A stretch of DNA of 64,000 nt from Alkalicoccobacillus porphyridii (GTDB taxonomy: Bacteria; Bacillota; Bacilli; Bacillales; Bacillaceae_D): positions 124,001-188,000 of the forward strand of contig NZ_VLXZ01000008.1 in NCBI RefSeq assembly GCF_007293315.1. Reading direction: 5' to 3'. Shown in pieces: positions 8,218 through 17,394 of this stretch. Within the stretch, counting starts at the first letter, position 1, and every line of letters starts with the position of its first letter. Made by a program: the position numbers and the translations under genes. The notes below the pieces were generated by a model that saw nothing but the letters and a program-made list of their open reading frames with translations, did no database searches and was not told where the DNA came from.

Positions 8218-8985
8218 TTAAAATAAATTAGATGTTGATTTTAAGTGGCTGATCAGTTGTTTTACTTGCTCAGAGGAATCTCCGTTTAACATCTCGCCTG
8301 CCGTTCTTTTGGCTGGCAACGAGAGCTCCATTCTTACGGTTTTTGGAGAAAGCTCTGCTTCCGTAATGTCTAGGTCATCCAAAGATAAGGTGGTGAATGG
8401 TTTTTTCTTTGCCTTCATAATGCCCGGTAAGCTGGGGTAGCGAGGCTCATTTAAGCCTTGTTGGGCTGTGAATAAGGCTGGTAGCACAATCTCAAGTTCT
8501 TCTGTATCACCTTCAGCATCTCGCAAAACGGTTGCTTTGCCTTGATCAACCGTTACATTTGTTATGGAGCCAGCATGGGGGATATTTAAAAGGTCTGCTA
8601 CTCGAATACCTACCTGACCAGCACCGTTGTCCACGGAAAAATATCCGCCCAAAATCAGATCAAAGGATTGGGTTTGAAGGTAAGCAGCTAATACCTTTGA
8701 AAGACTAGTTTCATCAGAACCAATTCGATCATCTGAGATAAGAATGGCTTCATCAGCGCCCATCGCTAAGGCTGTTCGTAAAGCTTCAGCACTGCGTTTA
8801 GTTCCAATAGAAAGAACGTAAACGCTTCCATTTGTTTGCTCCTTAAGCTGAATGGCCTCTTCAACGGCATATTCATCATAGGGATTCAGAACAAACTGAA
8901 CCCCATCCTCTGAAATAGCCCCATCTTCAATAACTACTTTTTCTTCTGTATCAAAGGTTTGCTTTACCAATACATAGATATTCAT
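8218..8985 (-). CDS. etfB: Electron transfer flavoprotein beta subunit
   Basis: Beta subunit (255 aa) of ETF, which binds AMP structurally and forms the docking face for dehydrogenases. Diagnostic segments include the N-terminal VLVKQTFDTEEKV, the NPYDEYAVEEAIQLKE stretch near 34-49, and LPALFTAQQGLNEPRYPSLPG near residue 168, which contains the recognition loop region. It lies 24 bases downstream of fadR and 15 bases before etfA. Unlike the Bacillus subtilis arrangement, no fadB enoyl-CoA hydratase lies between fadR and etfB; hydratase activity here may come from the C-terminal half of FadN. Confidence 0.94.
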   Translation of the reverse strand: MNIYVLVKQTFDTEEKVVIEDGAISEDGVQFVLNPYDEYAVEEAIQLKEQTNGSVYVLSIGTKRSAEALRTALAMGADEAILISDDRIGSDETSLSKVLAAYLQTQSFDLILGGYFSVDNGAGQVGIRVADLLNIPHAGSITNVTVDQGKATVLRDAEGDTEELEIVLPALFTAQQGLNEPRYPSLPGIMKAKKKPFTTLSLDDLDITEAELSPKTVRMELSLPAKRTAGEMLNGDSSEQVKQLISHLKSTSNLF

Positions 8986-9009
8986 TTGAAAAGCTCCTCT
9001 CTAAAAATA

Positions 9010-9597
9010 TTAATCTGCTCGTAACCCTTTGAGAAAAAATTCAACAGTTGGATCGACTTGCTCAGAAAGCGAATACTTTTGCCCGGAGATCAGCCAGCTT
9101 GTGACCACTTCATCCATGGCTCCAAACAATAATAGTCGAATTAGCTTGGGATCAAGTTCTTTTCTGAATTGACCTGCCTCAATCCCTTTAACAATGGTGT
9201 TCTCAAGAAGTTGAATGTAAGGCTTCACGGCCTGACCGATTTCGACTCTCATCTCCATATTGCTTTGACGTAGCTCAATTTGAGTCACATAAGCAAAGGC
9301 TGGATTAGCTTCTAGCTCTGAAAAATGAATGTGACAAATGGAATGAATCGCTTCCTCAGCATTAGATATATGCTCAAGGCTCGTGTGAAATTTCCCCACA
9401 AGCTCGCCAAGCTTTTCTCGAAATAATGAAATTAGGATATCCTCTTTATTTTTAAAATAGAGGTAAATCGTTCCGTCGGCGACGTTCGCAGCCTTTGCAA
9501 TCTTTGAAACTTGCGACTTGTGATAGCCATTTTCTGCAAAGACATGAACAGCCGCATTAAGAATTTGGTTATATTTTTCTTTTTTTCTACTTGTCAT
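9010..9597 (-). CDS. fadR: TetR-family repressor of fatty acid degradation FadR
   Basis: A 195-aa TetR protein whose helix-turn-helix (VSKIAKAANVADGTIYLYFKN) and C-terminal domain match Bacillus FadR (YsiA), a repressor released by long-chain acyl-CoA. It heads the etfB-etfA operon and is divergent from the fadF-fadN-fadA-fadE-lcfA operon. A perfect FadR-type palindrome lies 34 bases upstream of its start, so autoregulation and repression of both operons are expected. Its start is preceded on the minus strand by a CGAGGTG ribosome binding site. Confidence 0.93.
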   Translation of the reverse strand: MTSRKKEKYNQILNAAVHVFAENGYHKSQVSKIAKAANVADGTIYLYFKNKEDILISLFREKLGELVGKFHTSLEHISNAEEAIHSICHIHFSELEANPAFAYVTQIELRQSNMEMRVEIGQAVKPYIQLLENTIVKGIEAGQFRKELDPKLIRLLLFGAMDEVVTSWLISGQKYSLSEQVDPTVEFFLKGLRAD

Positions 9598-9631
9598 GTT
9601 AGCACCTCGGTGTTAAGATTCAGTTAATTAG

Positions 9632-9649
9632 TGAATGAATACTCATTCA
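9632..9649. promoter_or_regulatory. FadR operator
   Basis: TGAATGAATACTCATTCA matches the Bacillus FadR consensus TGAATGAMTANTCATTCA as recalled. It is the only clear copy and sits between the divergent fadR and fadF genes, where it can control both directions. Confidence 0.9.
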
Positions 9650-9802
9650 TTTTTTATTATCTTATTTGAAAAGCCTGATGTTGTCAACAACAACAGAAGA
9701 CGAATTATGTAGTCTTTTTGCAGATGGGAGGTAATATCTTGTTGAGAAGAGGATCTACGTAGAAAGGGTTTGCTTATTCCTGGATGAAAGGATGAGTTCT
9801 TG

Positions 9803-11950
9803 ATGGGATGGCAGTGGATTCAATTTAGTGCATTTCTTATTGTAAGCGGTTTCAGCTTGTATATTTTTGCGATGATTTTGGTTAGTCGCTACCGAAACAT
9901 AAAGCTAGGTCAGTCGACACCTATAGAAAATCAAACCAAAAAGCGCTTCGCCTCATTTAGTAAACAGGTTTTTGGACAGAGCAAATTGTTAAAGGATCCT
10001 AAAAGTGGCCTCATGCATTTGGTTGTTTTCTATGGATTTATCATTTTGCAATTTGGGGCGTTAGATATCATTGTGAAAGGCTTCGGTTACGAGGGTTTGC
10101 CAATACCAGGTTATGATGCGTTTGTGCTCATGCAGGAAGTAACAGTATTTCTTATTTTGCTTGCTGTTGGCTACGCTTATTGGAGAAGGTACGGTGAAAA
10201 GCTACCAAGATTAAAAAAAGGCTGGAAGCCAAGTATCGTCATTGTTCTCATTACCTCGTTAATGATATCGGTGCTCGGAACATTAGCCTTTGAGCGAATT
10301 CTTCATAATATTGAACCTTCATGGTATGCCCCAATTACATCCGTCTTAGCGGCACCTTTTACTCAAATGGGAGAGCTGTCAGCTACTATTTGGTTCTATA
10401 GTTTTTGGTGGGTTCACCTTTTGATTTTGCTAGCCTTTCTTATTTATATCCCACAGTCGAAGCATTTTCATCTGATTACAGCACCGATTAATATTTGGCT
10501 AGAAAAGACATCGTCTGTTGGGAAACTCCACACATTAGATTTAGAGGATGAAGAAGCAGAGTCCTTTGGTGTAGGAAAAATAGAGGATTTTACTCAGAAG
10601 CAAATGCTAGATTACTATGCCTGCGTTGAATGTGGTCGCTGTACGAATGTGTGCCCTGCCTCTAATACTGGAAAGCTCCTTTCACCGATGCACTTAATTA
10701 CCAAGCTTCGTGATCATTTGACGGAGAAGGGCGCCGTAACCTCCAAGACTCCATGGACGCCGGCTTTTGCCTTTCCTGGTCCTGTTACGCATCAAGTACA
10801 AACGGTAGAAATGAATTCTACTGACTGGGGCCACGATACCATTACGAACATTCAACCTACAATGACAACACAAAAAGCGATGTGGCAGCCAACAGAAAAA
10901 AAGGTAGAAGAGCTTAATTTAATCGGCGATGTGATGACGGAAGAGGAGATTTGGGCGTGCACGACATGTCGTAATTGTGAGGATCAATGCCCGGTTGCCA
11001 ATGAACATGTGGATAAGATTATTGATTTGCGTAGGCATTTAGTGCTGATGGAAGGAAGTGTTCCCTCAGACGGTCAGCGGGCGATGCAAAATATTGAGCG
11101 ACAGGGGAATCCATGGGGAATTAATCGTCACAGCAGAGCAGACTGGACAGAAGAATCAGAACTAGAGAGCATTCCAACAGTGAAAGAGAACCCTGAATTT
11201 GACATTCTTTATTTTGTCGGTTCAATGGGTTCTTTTGATAACCGTAGTATTAAGGTTTCTCGCGCTTTAACGAGATTATTAAACAAAGCGAACGTAAACT
11301 TCGCCATTCTTGGAAATGAAGAGAAAAATTCAGGAGATACACCTAGACGAATGGGAAACGAGTTACTTTTTCAAGAGCTATGTAGAGAGAATATAGCCAC
11401 CCTGCAGAAATATAACGTGAAACAAATTGTAACAGCTTGCCCACATACCTATAACACCCTAAAAAATGAATATCCAGAATTCGGACTAGAGAATGTTGAG
11501 GTTCTTCATCATACAGAGCTGCTGGATCAAATGGTTAAAGAAAAACGTCTGATTCCTCAGCATGTAGTGAATGAGCGAATTACCTACCATGATTCCTGTT
11601 ACTTAGGGCGCTACAACAATGTTTACGACCAACCTCGAGATATCTTGAAGGCCATTCAAGGCGTGGAAGTCATTGAAATGGAGCGTAGTCGTGAAAATGG
11701 TATGTGCTGTGGTGCTGGAGGCGGCATGATGTGGATGGAGGAAGATGTGGGTAAGCGAGTGAATGTCGCTAGAACGGAGCAAGCATTAGCAGTTGAGCCA
11801 ACGGTCATTAGCAGCGCCTGTCCATTCTGTTTAACAATGCTTGAGGATGGTACAAAGTCAAAAGAGGTTGAACAAGTAAAGGCGCGGGACATCGCGGAAA
11901 TTCTTGAGGATGCGGTGTTTGGTCATTCGAATAAGCAATCAGCTATTTAA
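9803..11950 (+). CDS. fadF: FadF-like membrane iron-sulfur oxidoreductase (ETF:menaquinone reductase candidate)
   Basis: A 715-aa protein that combines about six N-terminal membrane helices (residues 1-230, similar to the cytochrome-b-like nitrate reductase gamma fold), two 4Fe-4S ferredoxin motifs (CVECGRCTNVCPA near 274 and CTTCRNCEDQCPV near 385) and C-terminal CCG cysteine-rich domains (CYLGRYN and CCGAGGGM near 634). This is the Bacillus FadF/YwjF architecture, thought to take electrons from ETF to menaquinone. It heads the rightward beta-oxidation operon. ATG 9803 is preferred over the TTG directly before it because of the GAAAGGATGAG upstream. A perfect cre lies inside codons 13-18. 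Confidence 0.92.
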   Translation: MGWQWIQFSAFLIVSGFSLYIFAMILVSRYRNIKLGQSTPIENQTKKRFASFSKQVFGQSKLLKDPKSGLMHLVVFYGFIILQFGALDIIVKGFGYEGLPIPGYDAFVLMQEVTVFLILLAVGYAYWRRYGEKLPRLKKGWKPSIVIVLITSLMISVLGTLAFERILHNIEPSWYAPITSVLAAPFTQMGELSATIWFYSFWWVHLLILLAFLIYIPQSKHFHLITAPINIWLEKTSSVGKLHTLDLEDEEAESFGVGKIEDFTQKQMLDYYACVECGRCTNVCPASNTGKLLSPMHLITKLRDHLTEKGAVTSKTPWTPAFAFPGPVTHQVQTVEMNSTDWGHDTITNIQPTMTTQKAMWQPTEKKVEELNLIGDVMTEEEIWACTTCRNCEDQCPVANEHVDKIIDLRRHLVLMEGSVPSDGQRAMQNIERQGNPWGINRHSRADWTEESELESIPTVKENPEFDILYFVGSMGSFDNRSIKVSRALTRLLNKANVNFAILGNEEKNSGDTPRRMGNELLFQELCRENIATLQKYNVKQIVTACPHTYNTLKNEYPEFGLENVEVLHHTELLDQMVKEKRLIPQHVVNERITYHDSCYLGRYNNVYDQPRDILKAIQGVEVIEMERSRENGMCCGAGGGMMWMEEDVGKRVNVARTEQALAVEPTVISSACPFCLTMLEDGTKSKEVEQVKARDIAEILEDAVFGHSNKQSAI
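9841..9854. promoter_or_regulatory. CcpA cre site inside fadF
   Basis: TGTAAGCGGTTTCA matches the cre consensus TGWAANCGNTNWCA at every position. Lying about 40 bases into the coding region of the first gene, it is placed for roadblock-type catabolite repression of the whole fad operon. CcpA control of the FadR regulon is known in Bacillus subtilis. Confidence 0.7.
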
Positions 11951-11971
11951 CTGATGGGAGGTTGATCGTAT

Positions 11972-14371
11972 ATGAGTCAAACCATTCAACGTGCAGCTGT
12001 CATTGGATCAGGTGTAATGGGTGCCTCTATTGCTGCGCATTTGAGTAATGCAGGTATACCAACATTACTATTAGATCTTGTGCCAAAGGAGCTGACTGAA
12101 AAGGAAAAAGAGCGAGGTCTTGATGTAACGGATGTAAGCGTTCGTAATCGATTAGCTACTACGGCCATAGAGAAGCTGAAAAAGGTTAACCCAGCTCCCT
12201 TTTACGATAACAAAACGGCGGCTCTTATCACGCCTGGGAATATTGAAGACGATCTTGCTCGTATTAAAGAGGTAGACTGGGTGATTGAGGTAGTTGTCGA
12301 GAATCTAGCTATTAAACAATCACTCTATCAGCAAATTGAGCGTGTATGGGAGCCGGGCACGATTGTGAGCTCCAATACATCAGGTATCTCTATAAATGAG
12401 ATGGTTTCTGAGTGTGGGGAGGAATTTAAAAGCCACTTCCTTGGAACTCACTTTTTTAATCCACCACGCTATATGAAGCTTTTAGAGGTCATCCCTGGTG
12501 AACATACAGAGCCAAGTGTTATCACTACAATGCAACAATTTTGTGAGAAGCAGCTCGGGAAAAAAGTTGTCATCGCAAAGGATACCCCCAACTTTATTGC
12601 CAACCGAATTGGTACTCACGGCATGCTTATCACTCTAGCCGAAATGCTGGATAAGGGATATACGATCGAAGAGGTAGATGCTGTAACAGGACCCGCGATG
12701 GGCAGACCGAGGAGTGCAACCTTTCGGACCCTTGACCTAGTTGGGATTGACACATTTTACTTCGTTTCAAACAATATGTACGAAAAGCTTTCAGACCCGG
12801 CAGAAAAGAAGTTATTTAAGGTTCCACAGCTACTTGAGGATGTAGTAGCCAATGGTTGGATTGGGGAAAAAGCAGGTCAGGGATTTTACAAAAAAGAAAA
12901 AACAAGCAAGGGGAAACAGATTCTATCGTTAAATCTCTCAACCTACGAATATGAAGAGCAATCAAAGCCTAAGGGAGCATCTCTTGACGCTTCAAAAGCG
13001 GCAAAGGGAGCAGCGAATAAGTTAAAAGCGTTGATGAACGGTAAGGATCAATATGCTGAGATGGCATGGAACATTTTAAAGCATACCCTAATTTATTCTG
13101 CAGAGAAGGTTGGCGAGATTGCAGACACCATTGTTGAAATAGATGAAGCGATGAAATGGGGCTTTAACTGGGAGCTTGGACCATTTGAGACATGGGATGC
13201 AATAGGTTTGAAATCTTCCGTTGATCGGATGGAGCAAGAGGGCTTACAGATTCCGGCTTGGGTCACTGAGTGGATAGAGAATGGAAACGAATCCTTCTAC
13301 AACAAAGAGCAAGGAAGCGTGTTCTACTATTCAGATGGCGCGTTCAATCAACTGGAACAGCCTCCGGAAGAGATTAATCTGCACGCGCTAAAGGCGCAAA
13401 ACAAAACCATCATCCAAAATAACGGAGCAAGTCTGATAGATCTTGGAGAGGGCGTTGCCTGTCTTGAATTCCATTCTCCCAACAATGCGATTGGTGCTGA
13501 CATTTTAACGATGATTCAGCAATCAATGGATGAAGTGCGGAAGAATTTTAATGGGATGGTAATTGCCAATCAAGGACGGAACTTCTGTGTTGGAGCTAAT
13601 ATCATGATTCTACTGATGGAAGCGCAGGAGGAGGAATGGGATGAGGTAGATCAGATCATTCGAATGTTCCAACAAACCATGCTCTCACTTAAGCATTTTG
13701 AGAAGCCGGTTGTCGCTGCTCCACATCGCATGGCTCTTGGTGGAGGTGTGGAGGTCTGTCTACCTGCTGATCATATCACTGCATCGGCTGAAACCTACTT
13801 TGGTCTAGTAGAAGCAGGTGTTGGCTTGATTCCAGCTGGCGGAGGCTGTAAGGAGTATATGTTAAGGCTGAGCTCAGCGTTTGAGAAGACAGAGGTGGAT
13901 ATACAGCCTGAGGTCAATCGATTATTTGAGACCATTGCGACAGCGAAAGTGTCTACGAGCGCCGATGATGCTAAGCGTCTTGGTTATTTAAGAGCCTCAG
14001 ATCAAGTGATCTTAAACGAATCCCATGTCATTTATGAAGCGAAGCAGGCGGCCTTGCGTTTAGCAACACAACCTGCATCAGCACATCATCACTCTTTCGA
14101 CTTTCAGGTGCCAGGACGTGAAGGGAAGGCTGTTATGCAGCTGGGTGCCATGCAGATGCGTTTAGGAGGATATGCCTCAGATCATGATGTGGTCATTGCA
14201 AACAAATTGGCTCATGTCTTGGCAGGAGGAGATGTACCTCCAGGAACGTTGGTAAGCGAGCAATATATGCTCGACTTAGAGCGAGAAGCGTTTTTGAGTT
14301 TATGCGGGGAACCAAAAACCCAAGCAAGGATGCAGCACATGCTCACAACGGGAAAACCATTACGTAATTAA
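11972..14371 (+). CDS. fadN: 3-hydroxyacyl-CoA dehydrogenase/enoyl-CoA hydratase FadN
   Basis: A 799-aa multifunctional beta-oxidation enzyme. The N-terminal NAD-binding motif AVIGSGVMGASIAAHL (residues 9-24) and the dehydrogenase active-site stretch GTHFFNPPRYMKLLEV are clear. The C-terminal part (about 500-700) carries a crotonase-like domain with LEFHSPNNAIG, the oxyanion segment NFCVGANI and LGGGVEVCLPAD. The order dehydrogenase then hydratase is that of FadN/YusL, opposite to proteobacterial FadB. It is 21 bases downstream of fadF and 18 before fadA. FadA is its expected thiolase partner. Confidence 0.94.
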   Translation: MSQTIQRAAVIGSGVMGASIAAHLSNAGIPTLLLDLVPKELTEKEKERGLDVTDVSVRNRLATTAIEKLKKVNPAPFYDNKTAALITPGNIEDDLARIKEVDWVIEVVVENLAIKQSLYQQIERVWEPGTIVSSNTSGISINEMVSECGEEFKSHFLGTHFFNPPRYMKLLEVIPGEHTEPSVITTMQQFCEKQLGKKVVIAKDTPNFIANRIGTHGMLITLAEMLDKGYTIEEVDAVTGPAMGRPRSATFRTLDLVGIDTFYFVSNNMYEKLSDPAEKKLFKVPQLLEDVVANGWIGEKAGQGFYKKEKTSKGKQILSLNLSTYEYEEQSKPKGASLDASKAAKGAANKLKALMNGKDQYAEMAWNILKHTLIYSAEKVGEIADTIVEIDEAMKWGFNWELGPFETWDAIGLKSSVDRMEQEGLQIPAWVTEWIENGNESFYNKEQGSVFYYSDGAFNQLEQPPEEINLHALKAQNKTIIQNNGASLIDLGEGVACLEFHSPNNAIGADILTMIQQSMDEVRKNFNGMVIANQGRNFCVGANIMILLMEAQEEEWDEVDQIIRMFQQTMLSLKHFEKPVVAAPHRMALGGGVEVCLPADHITASAETYFGLVEAGVGLIPAGGGCKEYMLRLSSAFEKTEVDIQPEVNRLFETIATAKVSTSADDAKRLGYLRASDQVILNESHVIYEAKQAALRLATQPASAHHHSFDFQVPGREGKAVMQLGAMQMRLGGYASDHDVVIANKLAHVLAGGDVPPGTLVSEQYMLDLEREAFLSLCGEPKTQARMQHMLTTGKPLRN

Positions 14372-14389
14372 GAGAAGGGTGGGTTTCAC

Positions 14390-15571
14390 TTGAAAGAAGC
14401 AGTGATTGTTTCAACAGCTAGGACAGCGGCTGGCAGAGCCAAAAAGGGAAGCCTCTCGGAGACACGAGTTGAGGACTTAGGCAAAGCGGTTCTGGATGCT
14501 GTAATCGAACGGGCACCAGGACTGAAGAAGGAAGAGGTAGAGGATGTCATCTTCGGCTGTGCCATGCCGGAGGGAGAGCAGGGGTTAAATATTGCGAGAA
14601 TTATTTCGTTGTACAGTGGCTTTCCAGTCACCACACCTGCTTTAACGATCAATCGCTTTTGTTCATCTGGACTTCAGTCGATTGCTTTTGCCGCAGAGCG
14701 TATTATGCTTGGTCACTCAGACGTCATCATTGCGGGTGGAGTTGAGAGTATGAGCCATGTACCAATGAATGGGTTTAAGCTCTCTCCTCATCCAAAAATA
14801 GTTGAAGAAATGCCTGAAGCATATATGGGTATGGGCTTTACAGCTGAAGAGGTAGCGAGTCGATTTGAGGTCTCGCGTGAGGATCAGGATGCCTTTGCAG
14901 CGGCTAGCCATCAAAAAGCAGCAGCGGCTGTGCAAAAAGGAGCGTTCCAAGAAGAAATTGTTCCAGTTCATACCTCAAAAAGCGGCGTCTCAGAGAGTGG
15001 GGAACGCTGGGAAAAAAGCTTTGTGTTTGAGCAAGATGAAGGAATTCGTGAGCAAACCACAAGTGAGGTTCTTGCTCAATTGAAGCCAGCTTTTAAACGC
15101 GGAGGAACGGTAACGGCAGGAAACGCCTCACAAATGAGCGATGGGGCGGCCGCATGCGTGGTGATGAGTCGTGAAAAAGCCGAAGAGCTTGGTTTAAAAC
15201 CACTCGCTACCTTTAAATCATTTGCAGTGGCTGGTGTGGAGCCTGAAATCATGGGGGTTGGTCCAATTAAAGCGATTCCGAAAGCTTTAAACCTGGCTGG
15301 TATTACTCAGGATGACATTGATCTGTTTGAAATCAATGAAGCCTTTGCTTCACAATGCATTCAAATTATTCGTGAGCTTGGAATTGATGAAGCAAAGGTT
15401 AATGTCAATGGGGGAGGCATTGCGTTAGGTCATCCTCTTGGCTGCACAGGAGCGAAGCTGACATCCACCTTGCTCTACGAATTACAACGTCGCGGCGGGG
15501 GCTACGGAGTCGTTTCCATGTGTATAGGTGGAGGTATGGGCGCAGCGGGAGTATTTGAGGTTCACGCATAA
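14390..15571 (+). CDS. fadA: Acetyl-CoA acyltransferase (3-ketoacyl-CoA thiolase) FadA
   Basis: Thiolase of 393 aa that releases acetyl-CoA in the last step of beta-oxidation. The catalytic residues are visible: Cys91 in RFCSSGLQSI, His348 in ALGHPLGCTG and Cys378 in SMCIGGGMGAAG. The start is TTG at 14390, set by AGAAGGGTGGG a few bases upstream. It lies between fadN and fadE in the same order as Bacillus subtilis fadNAE, forming the core of the operon. Confidence 0.94.
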   Translation: MKEAVIVSTARTAAGRAKKGSLSETRVEDLGKAVLDAVIERAPGLKKEEVEDVIFGCAMPEGEQGLNIARIISLYSGFPVTTPALTINRFCSSGLQSIAFAAERIMLGHSDVIIAGGVESMSHVPMNGFKLSPHPKIVEEMPEAYMGMGFTAEEVASRFEVSREDQDAFAAASHQKAAAAVQKGAFQEEIVPVHTSKSGVSESGERWEKSFVFEQDEGIREQTTSEVLAQLKPAFKRGGTVTAGNASQMSDGAAACVVMSREKAEELGLKPLATFKSFAVAGVEPEIMGVGPIKAIPKALNLAGITQDDIDLFEINEAFASQCIQIIRELGIDEAKVNVNGGGIALGHPLGCTGAKLTSTLLYELQRRGGGYGVVSMCIGGGMGAAGVFEVHA

Positions 15572-15593
15572 TCATTCATTAGGAGGAATTCAT

Positions 15594-17360
15594 ATGTTAA
15601 AAACGGCAGCAGGCGGCAGCTTTATTATAGAAGATACAACAGAAGTTATGACGCCAGATCAATTGACAGATGAGCAACGAATGATTGCTGATACAACAAG
15701 GGATTTTATACAAGGGGAGGTTCTGCCCCATGATGAGCAGATTGAGAAGCTGGATTATGAGCTCACAGTCGATTTAATTCGAAAAGCAGGCGAGTTAGGT
15801 TTGTTAGGAGCAGATGTTCCCGAACAATATAACGGCTTAGAGCTAGATAAAGTCAGCTCCACCTTAATCAATGAAAAGCTAGCAAAAGCATCTTCCTTTG
15901 CGCTTTCAGTTGGAGCACATGTAGGAATTGGAACCCTACCCATTGTTTATTTTGGCACAGAGGAGCAAAAGCAACGTTACCTTCCAGATCTTGCAATAGG
16001 CACAAAGATTGCAGCCTATTGTTTAACGGAACCGTCTTCTGGATCAGATGCGCAAGGCGCAAAGGCCAATGCCGTCTTATCTGATGATAAAAGCTACTAT
16101 ACTCTGTCTGGTACAAAGCAATTTATTACAAATGCCGGCTTTGCAGATGTCTTTATTGTCTATGCAAAGGTTGAAGGCGAGCACTTCAGCACGTTTATTG
16201 TGGAGCGTGAGATGGAGGGCGTCAGTATTGGTCCGGAAGAAAAGAAAATGGGTATTAAGGGTTCCTCTACCTGTCCGCTTATTTTGGAGGATGTAAAGGT
16301 CCCTGCCGAAAATCTATTGTGGGAGGTGGGCAAAGGTCATCTGATTGCTTTTAACATTTTAAATATTGGACGATTTAAGCTTGCTGCTGGAAGTGTTGGA
16401 GCCGCAAAGGAAACGATTGAGCTTTCAGCAGAATATGCCAATGAGCGCACGCAGTTTGGAAGACCGATTTCATCATTTCCTCTTGTTGCAAAAAAGCTAG
16501 CTGAGATGAATGTAAAAACTTATCTATTAGAGAGTATGGTCTATCGTACGGCCGGTTTAATGGATGAAGCGATGCGAGAGATGGATAACAGCAAACCAGA
16601 TGCTGGGGTGGTCGCCGCCAAGGCCATTGCTGAATATGCCATTGAGTGTTCAATTAACAAGGTCTTTAGCTCAGAAACACTTGATTCAATTGCCGATGAA
16701 GGGGTTCAGATTCATGGGGGCTATGGGTATATTCAAGAGTATAAAATTGAACGGATTTACCGTGATTCCCGAATCAACCGGATCTTTGAGGGAACCAATG
16801 AAATTAACCGTCTTCTCATACCGGGCACCCTGTTAAAGCGGGCAATGAAAGGTCAGCTTCCGCTTATGGAAAAGGCCCAGGCACTGCAGTCCGAACTGCT
16901 ATCCATGGTGCCAGGAAGAAAGATTGAAGGGACGCTAGAACAAGAAGAGCACTTAATTGCGATGGCTAAGAAAATGTTCTTAATGGCTGGAGGTCAGGCT
17001 GTTCAGAAGTATCAAATGAAGCTAGAGCAGGAACAGGAGATCCTTAGCCACCTCGCTGATATGATGATCCAAATTTACGCTATCGAAGGCGCATTTGCTC
17101 GCACAAAGCAGTTGATTGAAAAAAGAGGCGAAGACAAAGCGACCATCGCTATTGCCATGACAGAAATTGCTGTACATGAGGCTTTTGAGAAAATCGAAGC
17201 TTGGGCCAAGGACATTCTTGCGACGATGGAGACAGGAGACATGCTGCGGACACAGCTATCTATTTTGAAGAAACTCGGAAGAAGAACACCGGTTAATCTG
17301 ATCGCAAAAAAACGTCATATTGCTGAAAAAGTCGCGTACGCAAGTAAGTATGTCGTATAA
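15594..17360 (+). CDS. fadE: Long-chain acyl-CoA dehydrogenase FadE
   Basis: FAD-dependent acyl-CoA dehydrogenase of 588 aa, the long form with a C-terminal extension like FadE/YusJ and VLCAD. Visible segments are the flavin-contacting AYCLTEPSSGSDAQG near residue 142, FITNAGFADVF, and the IHGGYGYIQEYKIERIYRDS stretch followed by FEGTNEINR, which holds the expected catalytic base. ATG 15594 is chosen because AGGAGG is at 15581-15586; earlier in-frame starts overlap fadA without such a signal. Electrons go to EtfAB, encoded by the divergent operon. Confidence 0.94.
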   Translation: MLKTAAGGSFIIEDTTEVMTPDQLTDEQRMIADTTRDFIQGEVLPHDEQIEKLDYELTVDLIRKAGELGLLGADVPEQYNGLELDKVSSTLINEKLAKASSFALSVGAHVGIGTLPIVYFGTEEQKQRYLPDLAIGTKIAAYCLTEPSSGSDAQGAKANAVLSDDKSYYTLSGTKQFITNAGFADVFIVYAKVEGEHFSTFIVEREMEGVSIGPEEKKMGIKGSSTCPLILEDVKVPAENLLWEVGKGHLIAFNILNIGRFKLAAGSVGAAKETIELSAEYANERTQFGRPISSFPLVAKKLAEMNVKTYLLESMVYRTAGLMDEAMREMDNSKPDAGVVAAKAIAEYAIECSINKVFSSETLDSIADEGVQIHGGYGYIQEYKIERIYRDSRINRIFEGTNEINRLLIPGTLLKRAMKGQLPLMEKAQALQSELLSMVPGRKIEGTLEQEEHLIAMAKKMFLMAGGQAVQKYQMKLEQEQEILSHLADMMIQIYAIEGAFARTKQLIEKRGEDKATIAIAMTEIAVHEAFEKIEAWAKDILATMETGDMLRTQLSILKKLGRRTPVNLIAKKRHIAEKVAYASKYVV

Positions 17361-17394
17361 GAGCTAACAATCACACCAAAAAGGGGTGCTGGTT

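Noticed and set aside
15572-15581. Second FadR half-site (TCATTCA) before fadE
   Set aside because: Only one half of the palindrome is present, inside an operon.
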